DNA of 64,000 nucleotides from Firmicutes bacterium ADurb.Bin193 (GTDB taxonomy: Bacteria; Bacillota; Clostridia; Monoglobales; Firm-18). The stretch is from the NCBI GenBank assembly GCA_002070105.1, contig MWCQ01000002.1:124001-188000 (forward strand). Direction: 5' to 3'. The notes beneath the pieces were generated by a model. That model did no database searches. It was not told the origin of the DNA and saw only the letters and a list, made by a program, of their open reading frames with translations. The position numbers were made by a program, and so were the translations under genes. Positions 57,309-64,000 of this stretch are shown here, piece after piece. Position 1 is the stretch's first letter. Every line of letters begins with the position of its first letter.

Positions 57309-57372
57309 TTTTTATTACTCCTTTTTCCGAAATTATTCGGGGCGTAAACCGCCCCGGTATTTTGTAATCGAA

Positions 57373-58185
57373 TCAACCTTTAATTTTTTCTTCTAACCGT
57401 TTCAATATTAGCCCAAGTTTGCCCATTTCTACAGGCTCCCTGCCATCTCGCATGGTGTTTAAAAGTCCTGCATTCATCAGATGTTGCACGCCTTCCTTTT
57501 CCCAATCCTCTTCGTTAACATTCACCATGCCAACGAGCACAGCAAGAGCCTCAACGACCTCATCAACAGACTTTCCCGTACGAGAACATATAGTATTTAT
57601 TATCTGTTCTGACACGCTAATCACCTCCTCGTCAGACGGGATTCCGGCAAATGTAAGAATACCTTTTGCAATAGCAACCCCTACTTGCGCCTGCTCATCC
57701 TCGGTGTCGGCAATTTTAATATCCTCTTCATTATCAATAAAACAAGGTTCCACGATAACCGCCGGCATATTTGTAGCTGAAATCACCGTATAATAATCGC
57801 CTTTCCCGCTTGTGGCAAGCTTTGAATACTGCTTAATTACAGACTGACCGAAAGCTTTAAGAGCGTTTCCTATCGCGCCTGCTAAAAGTGTACCTTTACC
57901 ATATGTAACACTATGGATAGTCTCACCTCTGTCCCCACCACCGGCATTGTAGTGACAACTTACAAATATGTCAGCGCCCCAATTGTTAGCCATTTTAGCC
58001 CGTTGGGTTAACGATAAATATATATCGTTAACCCTCGACAATTTAACCTCACAGCCGTATTTTCGAAGGTATTCAGCTGCCGATTTCGCTGTTATAAGTG
58101 TCATATTCTTTTCAATCAATCCGGCGTTACTCGCTCCCGAGTCCTTGCCGCCATGTCCTGCATCAATAAATATTTTCATATTCAT
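57373..58185 (-). CDS. Phage N-acetylmuramoyl-L-alanine amidase (endolysin)
   Basis: The 270-residue product has an Amidase_3 domain (about 1-180) with zinc ligands H11, E25 and H78 and catalytic E146 (IDAGHGGKDSGA, FVSCHYNAGG, VIVEPCFID). A C-terminal part of about 80 residues contains VGMVNVNEEDWEKEGVQHL; it resembles no cell-wall-binding repeat I know with certainty. No signal peptide is present, which fits holin-dependent release. It lies two bases from the holin gene. Confidence 0.93.
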   Translation of the reverse strand: MNMKIFIDAGHGGKDSGASNAGLIEKNMTLITAKSAAEYLRKYGCEVKLSRVNDIYLSLTQRAKMANNWGADIFVSCHYNAGGGDRGETIHSVTYGKGTLLAGAIGNALKAFGQSVIKQYSKLATSGKGDYYTVISATNMPAVIVEPCFIDNEEDIKIADTEDEQAQVGVAIAKGILTFAGIPSDEEVISVSEQIINTICSRTGKSVDEVVEALAVLVGMVNVNEEDWEKEGVQHLMNAGLLNTMRDGREPVEMGKLGLILKRLEEKIKG

Positions 58186-58187
58186 AT

Positions 58188-58580
58188 TTATTTGCCTTTC
58201 CGTACAAACTCCTCAATCTTACTGTCGAGCCATATCTCAAATTCTGCGCTTTTCAATTCCTCTTTTAAGGCTGTAAGAGTTTCGGCGCCCATTATAGACA
58301 TGGCTCTGTCTTTTGCAAGTTTAAAAGCTTCTGCCTGGTTTTCTTTTGTAAAAGCATTTTCCTTTTTCAGTGCATCAACATATGTCTGACTTACAGCGGC
58401 AACTGCTGATGATATTGCATTCTCGGCCAGACCTAAATACTTCTTCAGCTTGGCGTTGCTTGTCCGCTCCTGCAATTCCGCAGTTTTGGCAGAAAGCCAT
58501 GCTGTTATGTATTTTGTAACAACACCCAAAAGAGGTATAACCACCAAGGTTAATAGTAAATTCATTGTTTCAGTTGACAT
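58188..58580 (-). CDS. Phage holin (LL-H type)
   Basis: The 130-residue product has one N-terminal membrane helix (about 7-27) and a long helical cytoplasmic part, as in the phage_holin_6 / LLH family. It forms the membrane lesion that releases the endolysin encoded next to it. Confidence 0.85.
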   Translation of the reverse strand: MSTETMNLLLTLVVIPLLGVVTKYITAWLSAKTAELQERTSNAKLKKYLGLAENAISSAVAAVSQTYVDALKKENAFTKENQAEAFKLAKDRAMSIMGAETLTALKEELKSAEFEIWLDSKIEEFVRKGK

Positions 58581-58592
58581 TTTGCACTCCTC

Positions 58593-59258
58593 CTATTCTT
58601 CCAACGATACAGGGTCAAATTTTATGGTATCAAAGCCTGTTCTTGGATACCATGTATCTAATTGCCACATAACAACTATTCCGGGATCAATCGCATTTTC
58701 CGGCACAAAAAATGCGGCCGATGTAGCTCTGCTGTCCAGCAGGTCATACCAATTACCGCCTATACGGTAGTATATCGTGTTACCGCCCGCAATTATGGAA
58801 TCCAACACATTATCTGCAGTATAATGGGGAGAAAACAGCTGATACACATCAACACCGGCGCGAACTGAATTATCCTCTATGCTTGCAATATTTATAGGAA
58901 AATCCGGAATGGTCAAGGTTTTTTTAATTACCGTATCAATTCCGACACCTCCTACTTTAAAATCCAGTGTAGTCTCCTTCAATTGCTCCGATAAATTGAA
59001 TCTGAATAAAAATGTTCCGTTCGCGGCCGATGTAGCCTGATATATATGTATTATATTAGGCGGAATAACAGGCTCCCCCGCTTTCGATACCAAGAATGTT
59101 ACCTCGCCGCCCGGTTGCGATGTGTTACCTGTGGCTTCTATTCTGCCACCCTCATACAAGTTAACGCTATATGATACCGCAGTAGTTGAAGAAACGGATA
59201 GCAAGGTGATGAAGCAAGTCAAAATAAGTAGTAATAATAATGTTGCTCTTTTAATCAT
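58593..59258 (-). CDS. Phage-encoded protein with signal sequence, unknown function
   Basis: The 221-residue product begins with a signal-like helix (7-27, LLLLLILTCFITLLSV). An Ig-like beta segment (about 30-110) follows, then a C-terminal region with VDVYQLFSPHYTADN and WYDLLDS. It has no recognised motif. It overlaps the previous gene by eight bases and sits between tail and lysis genes, so it may be a lysogenic-conversion or superinfection gene. Confidence 0.65.
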   Translation of the reverse strand: MIKRATLLLLLILTCFITLLSVSSTTAVSYSVNLYEGGRIEATGNTSQPGGEVTFLVSKAGEPVIPPNIIHIYQATSAANGTFLFRFNLSEQLKETTLDFKVGGVGIDTVIKKTLTIPDFPINIASIEDNSVRAGVDVYQLFSPHYTADNVLDSIIAGGNTIYYRIGGNWYDLLDSRATSAAFFVPENAIDPGIVVMWQLDTWYPRTGFDTIKFDPVSLEE

Positions 59259-59817
59259 CCATCACACCATCCTTTACTGCAATATCAAGTTTCTTGCCTT
59301 CAAGCCTTCCCACGGCTATAACTTCCTGCAATTTGAATAATCTGACCTCAAGCAGCTCCGGCACAGTAAAAACAACAGGCGGCGCAATTATTTTTCCCGG
59401 CAAAAGCTGCTTGTCTACAAATTGGCCGTTCAAATATAATTCGTAGATATCTGCACTTAACTTTTTGGGTACCGCGATAGAAAATGCCGACCTGTTTTCA
59501 TCAATCTCCTTAACCGTATATGTACCCTCGACAACTATATCACCTGATATTCCGAACATTTCAAGCGTTGATACAGGCTTTTCCGTTGGCCGTGGCTTCT
59601 CTGACGGTGCCAGTGTTTTTTCGGGAGTTGCGGTCGGGCTAACCATTGGAGAAAATGATGGGACTGGAATCGTCGTTGGCTCCACGATTACGGTTTCCTC
59701 TTGCGGTGGCACTTCATATTCTGTAACCGGTGTTGAGTTCAGCAATCCGCTGCCTACCGCAAGCGCTATAGCAACCGTTGCGCCCGATGCGATTGCTGCT
59801 ACTTTTTTCTTTGTCAT
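59251..59817 (-). CDS. Phage-encoded anchored protein with P/T linker, unknown function
   Basis: The 188-residue product has a membrane helix at about 6-26, a P/T/S/E-rich linker (about 32-82) and a globular C-terminal domain (about 85-188). The end, PPVVF then LLEVRLFKLQEVI, resembles the end of the next gene's product (PVVF, LTDVRLMKYGELI). It overlaps the neighbouring gene by four bases (ATGA). Confidence 0.65.
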   Translation of the reverse strand: MTKKKVAAIASGATVAIALAVGSGLLNSTPVTEYEVPPQEETVIVEPTTIPVPSFSPMVSPTATPEKTLAPSEKPRPTEKPVSTLEMFGISGDIVVEGTYTVKEIDENRSAFSIAVPKKLSADIYELYLNGQFVDKQLLPGKIIAPPVVFTVPELLEVRLFKLQEVIAVGRLEGKKLDIAVKDGVMDD

Positions 59818-60593
59818 TCCATTTCATCCTCCCTTAAAATCAACTCGCCATACTTCATCAATCTGACATCTGTCAACTGTTTTAGCCTTGCTGTCAGTGT
59901 CAGAACATTATCCGCATCGTAAAAATTAACAGTAATCCGGTCTGATTCGAAAACAACAGGAAGAGATACAAACCCATCTGATACAGGCAATATTCCGCTT
60001 ATATTTTCCTCATCTGCAAATACGGCGTATTTTGCCATAGCTTTAGAAGGCGCAACCGGGCTTACCATAAGTTCCGAGGACACTCCGGTCACCAAGCTTG
60101 TAATGCTGTATACGCCGAGGGTTTTCGGAATCGGAACAGGTTCATCTGGCGGGTTAACGGCAACCAAATTGCCGGCGCCGTCTAAATAAAATAAAACTCC
60201 ATCCTCGACTTTCAGGTACCTCACGCCCTGTTCTCCGGCATATGACCTTACAGTGATTTCGAGTGGTCCCGGAGGAGGCGGTATTTCTCCGTCACTATAC
60301 CCGCTTGCGAAAACCTGTACCGTTTCAGTATTAGCGGTTATAAGATCCCCGCAGAATACCGAAACACTAAATGCCCCCTGCCCTTCCAAAACTTGAAACG
60401 GCACATAGCACATATCATTTTCGAGCGTAACATGATATACACTGCTTTCACGCTTAAAAATAGCGGTCTTAACTCCTGCCCAATCAGGAGAAAAAACAAA
60501 ACTTGCACGAAGGTAATTTTTGCTGTCCGCGACAACCTTCTTACTATCTTTGCGAGTAATCGTTTGTTCCTGTACCTCAAAAATTAAATTCAT
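59814..60593 (-). CDS. Phage tail-tip protein, BppU-like N-terminus
   Basis: The 259-residue product has an N-terminal beta domain (about 1-95, including ASFVFSPDWAGVKTAIF) of a type common in tail-tip or baseplate proteins of Firmicute phages. A PPPPG linker near residue 104 and a beta-rich C-terminal half follow. Its C-terminal segment resembles that of the gene at 59251. The exact role is not certain. Confidence 0.65.
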   Translation of the reverse strand: MNLIFEVQEQTITRKDSKKVVADSKNYLRASFVFSPDWAGVKTAIFKRESSVYHVTLENDMCYVPFQVLEGQGAFSVSVFCGDLITANTETVQVFASGYSDGEIPPPPGPLEITVRSYAGEQGVRYLKVEDGVLFYLDGAGNLVAVNPPDEPVPIPKTLGVYSITSLVTGVSSELMVSPVAPSKAMAKYAVFADEENISGILPVSDGFVSLPVVFESDRITVNFYDADNVLTLTARLKQLTDVRLMKYGELILREDEME

Positions 60594-60605
60594 ATCGACA
60601 CCGCC

Positions 60606-60752
60606 CTACTCTGTAAATTCCGAAAGTATCTCCGCCTTTTCGTCCACAGTCAAGTTTCTGTAATCTTCAATAAGTTCTTCCGCAATCTTACCTTCCAACA
60701 CCATTCTTGCTCGAATGGCCCTCACAAATATATTCTTCTTCCAAGTCGGCAT
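60606..60752 (-). CDS. Small phage protein (48 residues)
   Basis: ATG at 60752 overlaps the TAA of the next gene upstream (TAATG) and follows a GGAGG site. The product begins MPTWKKNIFVRAIRARMVLE, ends LSEFTE, and is helical and charged. The size and place after an XkdW-like gene recall XkdX of Bacillus PBSX, but the sequence match is too weak to name it. Confidence 0.75.
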   Translation of the reverse strand: MPTWKKNIFVRAIRARMVLEGKIAEELIEDYRNLTVDEKAEILSEFTE

Positions 60753-61069
60753 TACTCAGCACCTCCCAATATAGCAGCCATTGCAATAGATATTTCGTCA
60801 ATCTGAGCTTGAAGCTGTTCCTCTTTAGTAAGCGGCAACGGCTCATATTCATACCACACTTCTTTAGTTTGCGGGTTAACGAACCTGCCGCATATTCTTT
60901 GTCCTTCCGGCGCATTAATATCAGGAAGGCTCTCTACAAGGATTCCTTCAGCTTCCAGCTCCTCTTGTGTCTTGTTAAGCCCCTCTATTTCATCAAACGG
61001 CATATAATGTATGGACTTAAACCTGACCTTTGTTTCCGATATTGGCGTAAAATCCGATAAAAATATCAT
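60752..61069 (-). CDS. Small phage tail-associated protein
   Basis: The 105-residue product starts MIFLSDFTPISETKVRFKSI and contains KEVWYEYEPLPLTKEEQLQA, ending in a helix. This pattern is typical of small proteins encoded between tail fibre and lysis genes (XkdW-like). Function unknown. Confidence 0.7.
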   Translation of the reverse strand: MIFLSDFTPISETKVRFKSIHYMPFDEIEGLNKTQEELEAEGILVESLPDINAPEGQRICGRFVNPQTKEVWYEYEPLPLTKEEQLQAQIDEISIAMAAILGGAE

Positions 61070-61081
61070 CTTTATCCCCCC

Positions 61082-62155
61082 TTAAAATTGAGTAAGTTTT
61101 CGCACATTCGGGTGTGCCGTACTTTCGCCGTACGAATTAATAACATAAACCCCAAAATCGCCGTCTACAAGAACATCATCGGCGTCCCAAGGATGTGTGT
61201 CCGACCATACCAGTCCGCCTGTTTTGCTGTACTTTTTGAGAGTATATATATCCCCGACAAGTTCGGCGATATAAACGCATCCTTCGGCATCCACAGCGAA
61301 ACTTTGAGGGTTGAAACGCGAAAACGCGCGTTGCCAAATAATCGACCCATCCGCTTTTGATATTTTGTAGACATTATAATTGTCGACCGCATACAAATTG
61401 CCGCTTGTGTCTACATAAAACTTAGATTGCGAGCTTGCGTAAGCCGGCGATGTCAGCTTCCATTGTTGTGTCCCGGATGAATTGTATTTGACACAATAAT
61501 ATACATATGAACCGGATGCGCCGGAGTGGTATATGCAATATACATTACCGGACGAATCCGCCGTTGACGCGGTTGCCCTTCCGTTGTTGCTTTCCGATTT
61601 CGACCATATAACCGCACCAGTTGAAATGTTGAACTTTCGAAGGTAAATATCGTCAGTGCTGTCCGATGATACAAATAAATTATCGTTACCGATGTTGGCA
61701 TTGACAGGCTCTTTGCTGTCGGCACTATCTGCGCGCCACTGTTCCACCCTGTTTGTGTTTAGTTTATAAACAGCATCGCCAGTATAGTTATGAATAATGT
61801 ACATGTTGTTCGATGAGTCAAAAGCCAGATCAACCGCCTCATAATTGATATCATAAAACCATATTTCCGCCCCCGTGGAAGGATTGTATTTTTTCAGCCC
61901 AGCGCCATAGTGTGAAAATACATAAACATACCCATCGTTATCAAGCCTGACTCCTCCGTCTTCGAGCCACCCGATACTGGTTTTTGCCCACGCCTCACTG
62001 AAATGCTTTAAAACACTCTCCCATATTTGCGCAACTATTCCGCTTGCATTTTTCCATAACACCTGCGCAAGAGGTATTATTGCGCCGGTTGAATCCTTAA
62101 AAAGCACCGTAGCAATGTTTATCAGAGTGCCCTGTGCATCCTTAAAACGCAACAT
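61082..62155 (-). CDS. Phage tail protein with PQQ-like beta-propeller
   Basis: The 357-residue product has three short N-terminal repeats (FKDAQGT, FKDSTGA, WKNASGI; 4-45). Six tandem units of about 43 residues follow, each with a K-(Y/F/L/I)-N/S...G...W motif; the tryptophans are at 99, 140, 184, 232, 274 and 317. This is the pattern of PQQ-like propeller blades. A propeller on a phage tail suggests receptor or sugar binding; that is inference. Confidence 0.75.
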   Translation of the reverse strand: MLRFKDAQGTLINIATVLFKDSTGAIIPLAQVLWKNASGIVAQIWESVLKHFSEAWAKTSIGWLEDGGVRLDNDGYVYVFSHYGAGLKKYNPSTGAEIWFYDINYEAVDLAFDSSNNMYIIHNYTGDAVYKLNTNRVEQWRADSADSKEPVNANIGNDNLFVSSDSTDDIYLRKFNISTGAVIWSKSESNNGRATASTADSSGNVYCIYHSGASGSYVYYCVKYNSSGTQQWKLTSPAYASSQSKFYVDTSGNLYAVDNYNVYKISKADGSIIWQRAFSRFNPQSFAVDAEGCVYIAELVGDIYTLKKYSKTGGLVWSDTHPWDADDVLVDGDFGVYVINSYGESTAHPNVRKLTQF

Positions 62156-62159
62156 AACA

Positions 62160-63266
62160 TCACTCCTTTACGAATATCAGAGTATCCGTTTCAACCTCAG
62201 AAAAATCGGTCGTCCCCGCTGGAAGAATTACAGCGTTTCGAACTTGAGCGATAGTTTCTTCTTGAGGACCGCCTGCAGAAAGCCGCTCTGTCATAGTTTG
62301 GGCCATGCCTCTTTGCATGATATCGCTCGGCTTATTGGTTATACTGCCCCACGCATGAGAATGAGTCGCGGGTGTAAATGTTGTTGGGGTATTAAGTATA
62401 TCATCCCAGCGGGTTTTTGGACTGTCCAAAACTATCCAGTAGTATGTGCCGCTCACATTTGTAAATCTTAATGTAACAGTTCGGTTTTGTCCGAGCCATC
62501 CGCTGTTACTGCTTGAAACAACGCCGTAACCGCTTCCGATAGATAAATACCTTACGATAGGAATGGCGCCGGTGTTGTTAAGATTTAATGTCGGGTCCGC
62601 GGAACTTGCGGCATGAGGTCTTACGCATATAATCAAGCCATCATACAGGGTTGATATTTCCGGAATTGTAGCAGTGAAAGCACTGCTTGTTCCTCCGGTT
62701 ACCACCGCCTCGGTTTTCGGGGCTTTGTTGCTGTATGTTGTTTTTTCAGCATCAGTAACAAATCGATGATTTGCATCCTGCGTTATAATAGATGCATCAA
62801 ATGATGTTGGAACATCAAGCAAGTCATCGTAGCTTAACTTTGGAATATTTATAGCAATAAATCGCACACCGTCATATACTAATGTGTATACATTCGTAGA
62901 CTTAAACCACGAAGGAGAGGAATCATAATGGCCGCCGCCAAGAAAATTTCCTCTTGCTATGTTCTTTGCGCCCAGCCCGTTGACATTAAGGGTTGGTGTG
63001 TTTGTGCCGGAGGTTACATGAGGCTTGAGTATTATAGTCATGCCCGTATAATATCCAGCGGGTGCTGGATATAATGTAGCTGCATAATTTATACCGTTAC
63101 CGCTTGTTGTCACAACATCCAAAAATCTTCGTGTACCGTCTTGACTAATTTCAGAGGTAACAGGCGTATGCTCATGCAAATCTTTTATACCTTGTTCAAT
63201 TCGGTTCATATCCGAAGGATTTACGATTTCATTTTCTGTCCAGTTTGTTTTGCTGTTGTATGGCAC
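62160..63266 (-). CDS. Phage tail fibre protein with internal duplication
   Basis: The 368-residue product begins with a typical tail-fibre start (NWTENEIVNPSDMNRIEQGI). Two similar modules of about 100 residues follow, about 68-165 and 185-290. Both contain PH-x2-S-x3-PTLN-x-N, a W, and a DD-x-L-x2-PT-x-F end. A C-terminal part has ATHSHAWGSITNKPSD. It is placed directly downstream of the tail-plate gene. Confidence 0.82.
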   Translation of the reverse strand: MPYNSKTNWTENEIVNPSDMNRIEQGIKDLHEHTPVTSEISQDGTRRFLDVVTTSGNGINYAATLYPAPAGYYTGMTIILKPHVTSGTNTPTLNVNGLGAKNIARGNFLGGGHYDSSPSWFKSTNVYTLVYDGVRFIAINIPKLSYDDLLDVPTSFDASIITQDANHRFVTDAEKTTYSNKAPKTEAVVTGGTSSAFTATIPEISTLYDGLIICVRPHAASSADPTLNLNNTGAIPIVRYLSIGSGYGVVSSSNSGWLGQNRTVTLRFTNVSGTYYWIVLDSPKTRWDDILNTPTTFTPATHSHAWGSITNKPSDIMQRGMAQTMTERLSAGGPQEETIAQVRNAVILPAGTTDFSEVETDTLIFVKE

Positions 63267-63269
63267 AGC

Positions 63270-64000
63270 CTATACCCCCTCTGTTATTCTGAATATATGT
63301 TTTATTACAGCCGATTCACCCACAGGAATGTATACCGAGCTTTCATCAAGTAGGTTATCACTATCATCAAAAACCTTTATATTTGTAATCTCTGTTGCCT
63401 GCTCTGGCGCAACATTATACTCAATAATAGCCTCATTTGCAGTTGACGCCTTTGTCACAAATTCGGTTATAGTTTCGGTATCGTTTATGATAACTTTTGC
63501 AATATCATCAGCCGTAAAAGTTGCGATATGCTCCAACAGATTATTATTTATACTTGCTGTCCCCGGCATCTTAACCACACCCATTTCTTTAATTGATGCA
63601 AAAGGTTTTTGCCCCAGCCGCCAGGATACACCTAATCGGTAATTGAAATTTATATCGCTATAAGATACCTCATTAGATATATTGATACTTTTTTTGGTTA
63701 GCGGCTTATTGATAAACACCATATTGCACGGTTTAATAGAGTTTATCATAACTCTTATTTCATTGTACCAAAGTTGATCTTGTGCATTGCTTTCTATATA
63801 AAATGTATAATTGTTATAATCCACATCAAACAGATATTTGTTCTTGCCGATTATGTTATCAAGCTTTTCTTTTAAAAACGCCTCCGAGAAAGGCGGTTGC
63901 ATAGAGAAGCGACTGAATATTCTTTCCCTTCGGAAATCAAGGCTTTCCGTTTGAGCATTCGGAATAATATCGAAGATACCTTCCCAATACTCAATACCCT
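63270..64000 (-). CDS. Phage tail-plate protein (YmfQ/DUF2313-like), 5' end cut
   Basis: The frame is open from the right edge (reading GIEYWEGIFDIIPNAQTES before the internal methionine at 63902), so the annotated part lacks its start. The visible 242 residues resemble YmfQ-like phage proteins (LDFRRERIFSRFS then LKEKLDNIIG). A C-terminal extension of about 120 residues contains a SYSDINFNYRLGVSWRLGQK segment. It probably attaches the fibre at 62160 to the baseplate. Confidence 0.7.
   Translation of the reverse strand, partial: GIEYWEGIFDIIPNAQTESLDFRRERIFSRFSMQPPFSEAFLKEKLDNIIGKNKYLFDVDYNNYTFYIESNAQDQLWYNEIRVMINSIKPCNMVFINKPLTKKSINISNEVSYSDINFNYRLGVSWRLGQKPFASIKEMGVVKMPGTASINNNLLEHIATFTADDIAKVIINDTETITEFVTKASTANEAIIEYNVAPEQATEITNIKVFDDSDNLLDESSVYIPVGESAVIKHIFRITEGV

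Larger units (their letters stand above)
56218..64000 (-). mobile_element. Prophage, lysis and tail-tip end (incomplete)
   Basis: A run of minus-strand genes in phage order: tail-plate protein (cut by the right edge), tail fibre, propeller protein, small tail genes, anchored proteins, holin, amidase, methylase, XRE regulator. Neighbouring genes overlap or are nearly contiguous. The integrase, packaging and head genes lie beyond 64000. The left boundary is probably within 55850-56217, but no attachment site repeat could be identified, because its partner is outside the window. Confidence 0.85.

Overview
The window looks like a chromosome segment of an endospore-forming member of the Clostridia (Bacillota). 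The evidence is SpoIIID and an uninterrupted SigK, an S10-spc-alpha ribosomal cluster in Firmicute order with the KOW gene between map and infA, a CIRCE element in front of groESL, a yceD-rpmF pair, AGGAGG-type ribosome binding sites, and many sigma-A promoters with 17-base spacers. The exact lineage cannot be fixed from sequence reading alone. MurE carries the DNPR motif of meso-diaminopimelate ligases. Several ribosomal proteins (S4, S14, L24, L28, L32, L36) are cysteine-containing zinc-type forms.

Layout. 1-288: spoIIID on the plus strand, ending at a bidirectional terminator. 413-16973 (minus): one long cluster, rpsJ to rplQ, holding ribosomal proteins, secY, adk, map, infA and rpoA. Its sigma-A promoter is at 17248-17276, with a leader of about 270 bases and several structured spacers (rpsJ-rplC, secY-adk, rpmJ-rpsM). 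17495-19554: groEL and groES under CIRCE. 19691-23842: an SDR reductase, a membrane diguanylate cyclase, and a divergent secreted GH26-like protein with stalk domains. 24030-26493: feoA-feoB. 26601-29318: GTP-type pckG, then rpmB with an unusual leader and an acidic repeat tail. 29351-34935 (minus): ilvB-ilvN-ilvC, sigK and a membrane glycosyltransferase. 35036-39345: a stress protein, tmcAL (minus), pta and ackA. 39349-44503: yceD-rpmF, a DUF512 radical-SAM protein, der, plsY and gpsA. 44649-55830 (minus): a CAP-domain protein and the division/wall cluster mraZ-rsmH-ftsL-PBP-murE-murF-mraY-ftsW-murG. 56218-64000 (minus): the lysis and tail-tip end of a prophage that runs off the right edge.

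How it works together. The core part supplies translation, protein export, chaperones, peptidoglycan precursors, cell division, phospholipid synthesis (plsY/gpsA), acetate and acetyl-phosphate metabolism (pta/ackA), branched-chain amino acid synthesis and iron uptake. The accessory part is the prophage: tail base and fibre genes, a beta-propeller tail protein, two signal-anchored proteins, a holin, an amidase, a DNA adenine methylase and a small repressor-like protein.

The most interesting signals are regulatory and accessory. pta and ackA both begin at a TTG that overlaps the TGA of a tiny upstream ORF, each behind a folded leader. The rpmB leader can form crossing helices (a pseudoknot or a switch). 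A long palindrome sits next to the sigK ribosome binding site. yceD appears to be transcribed without a leader. The phage tail module holds a six-repeat W-motif propeller, an internally duplicated fibre, and two neighbouring proteins that share a C-terminal motif. No tRNA, rRNA, insertion sequence or CRISPR array was recognised.
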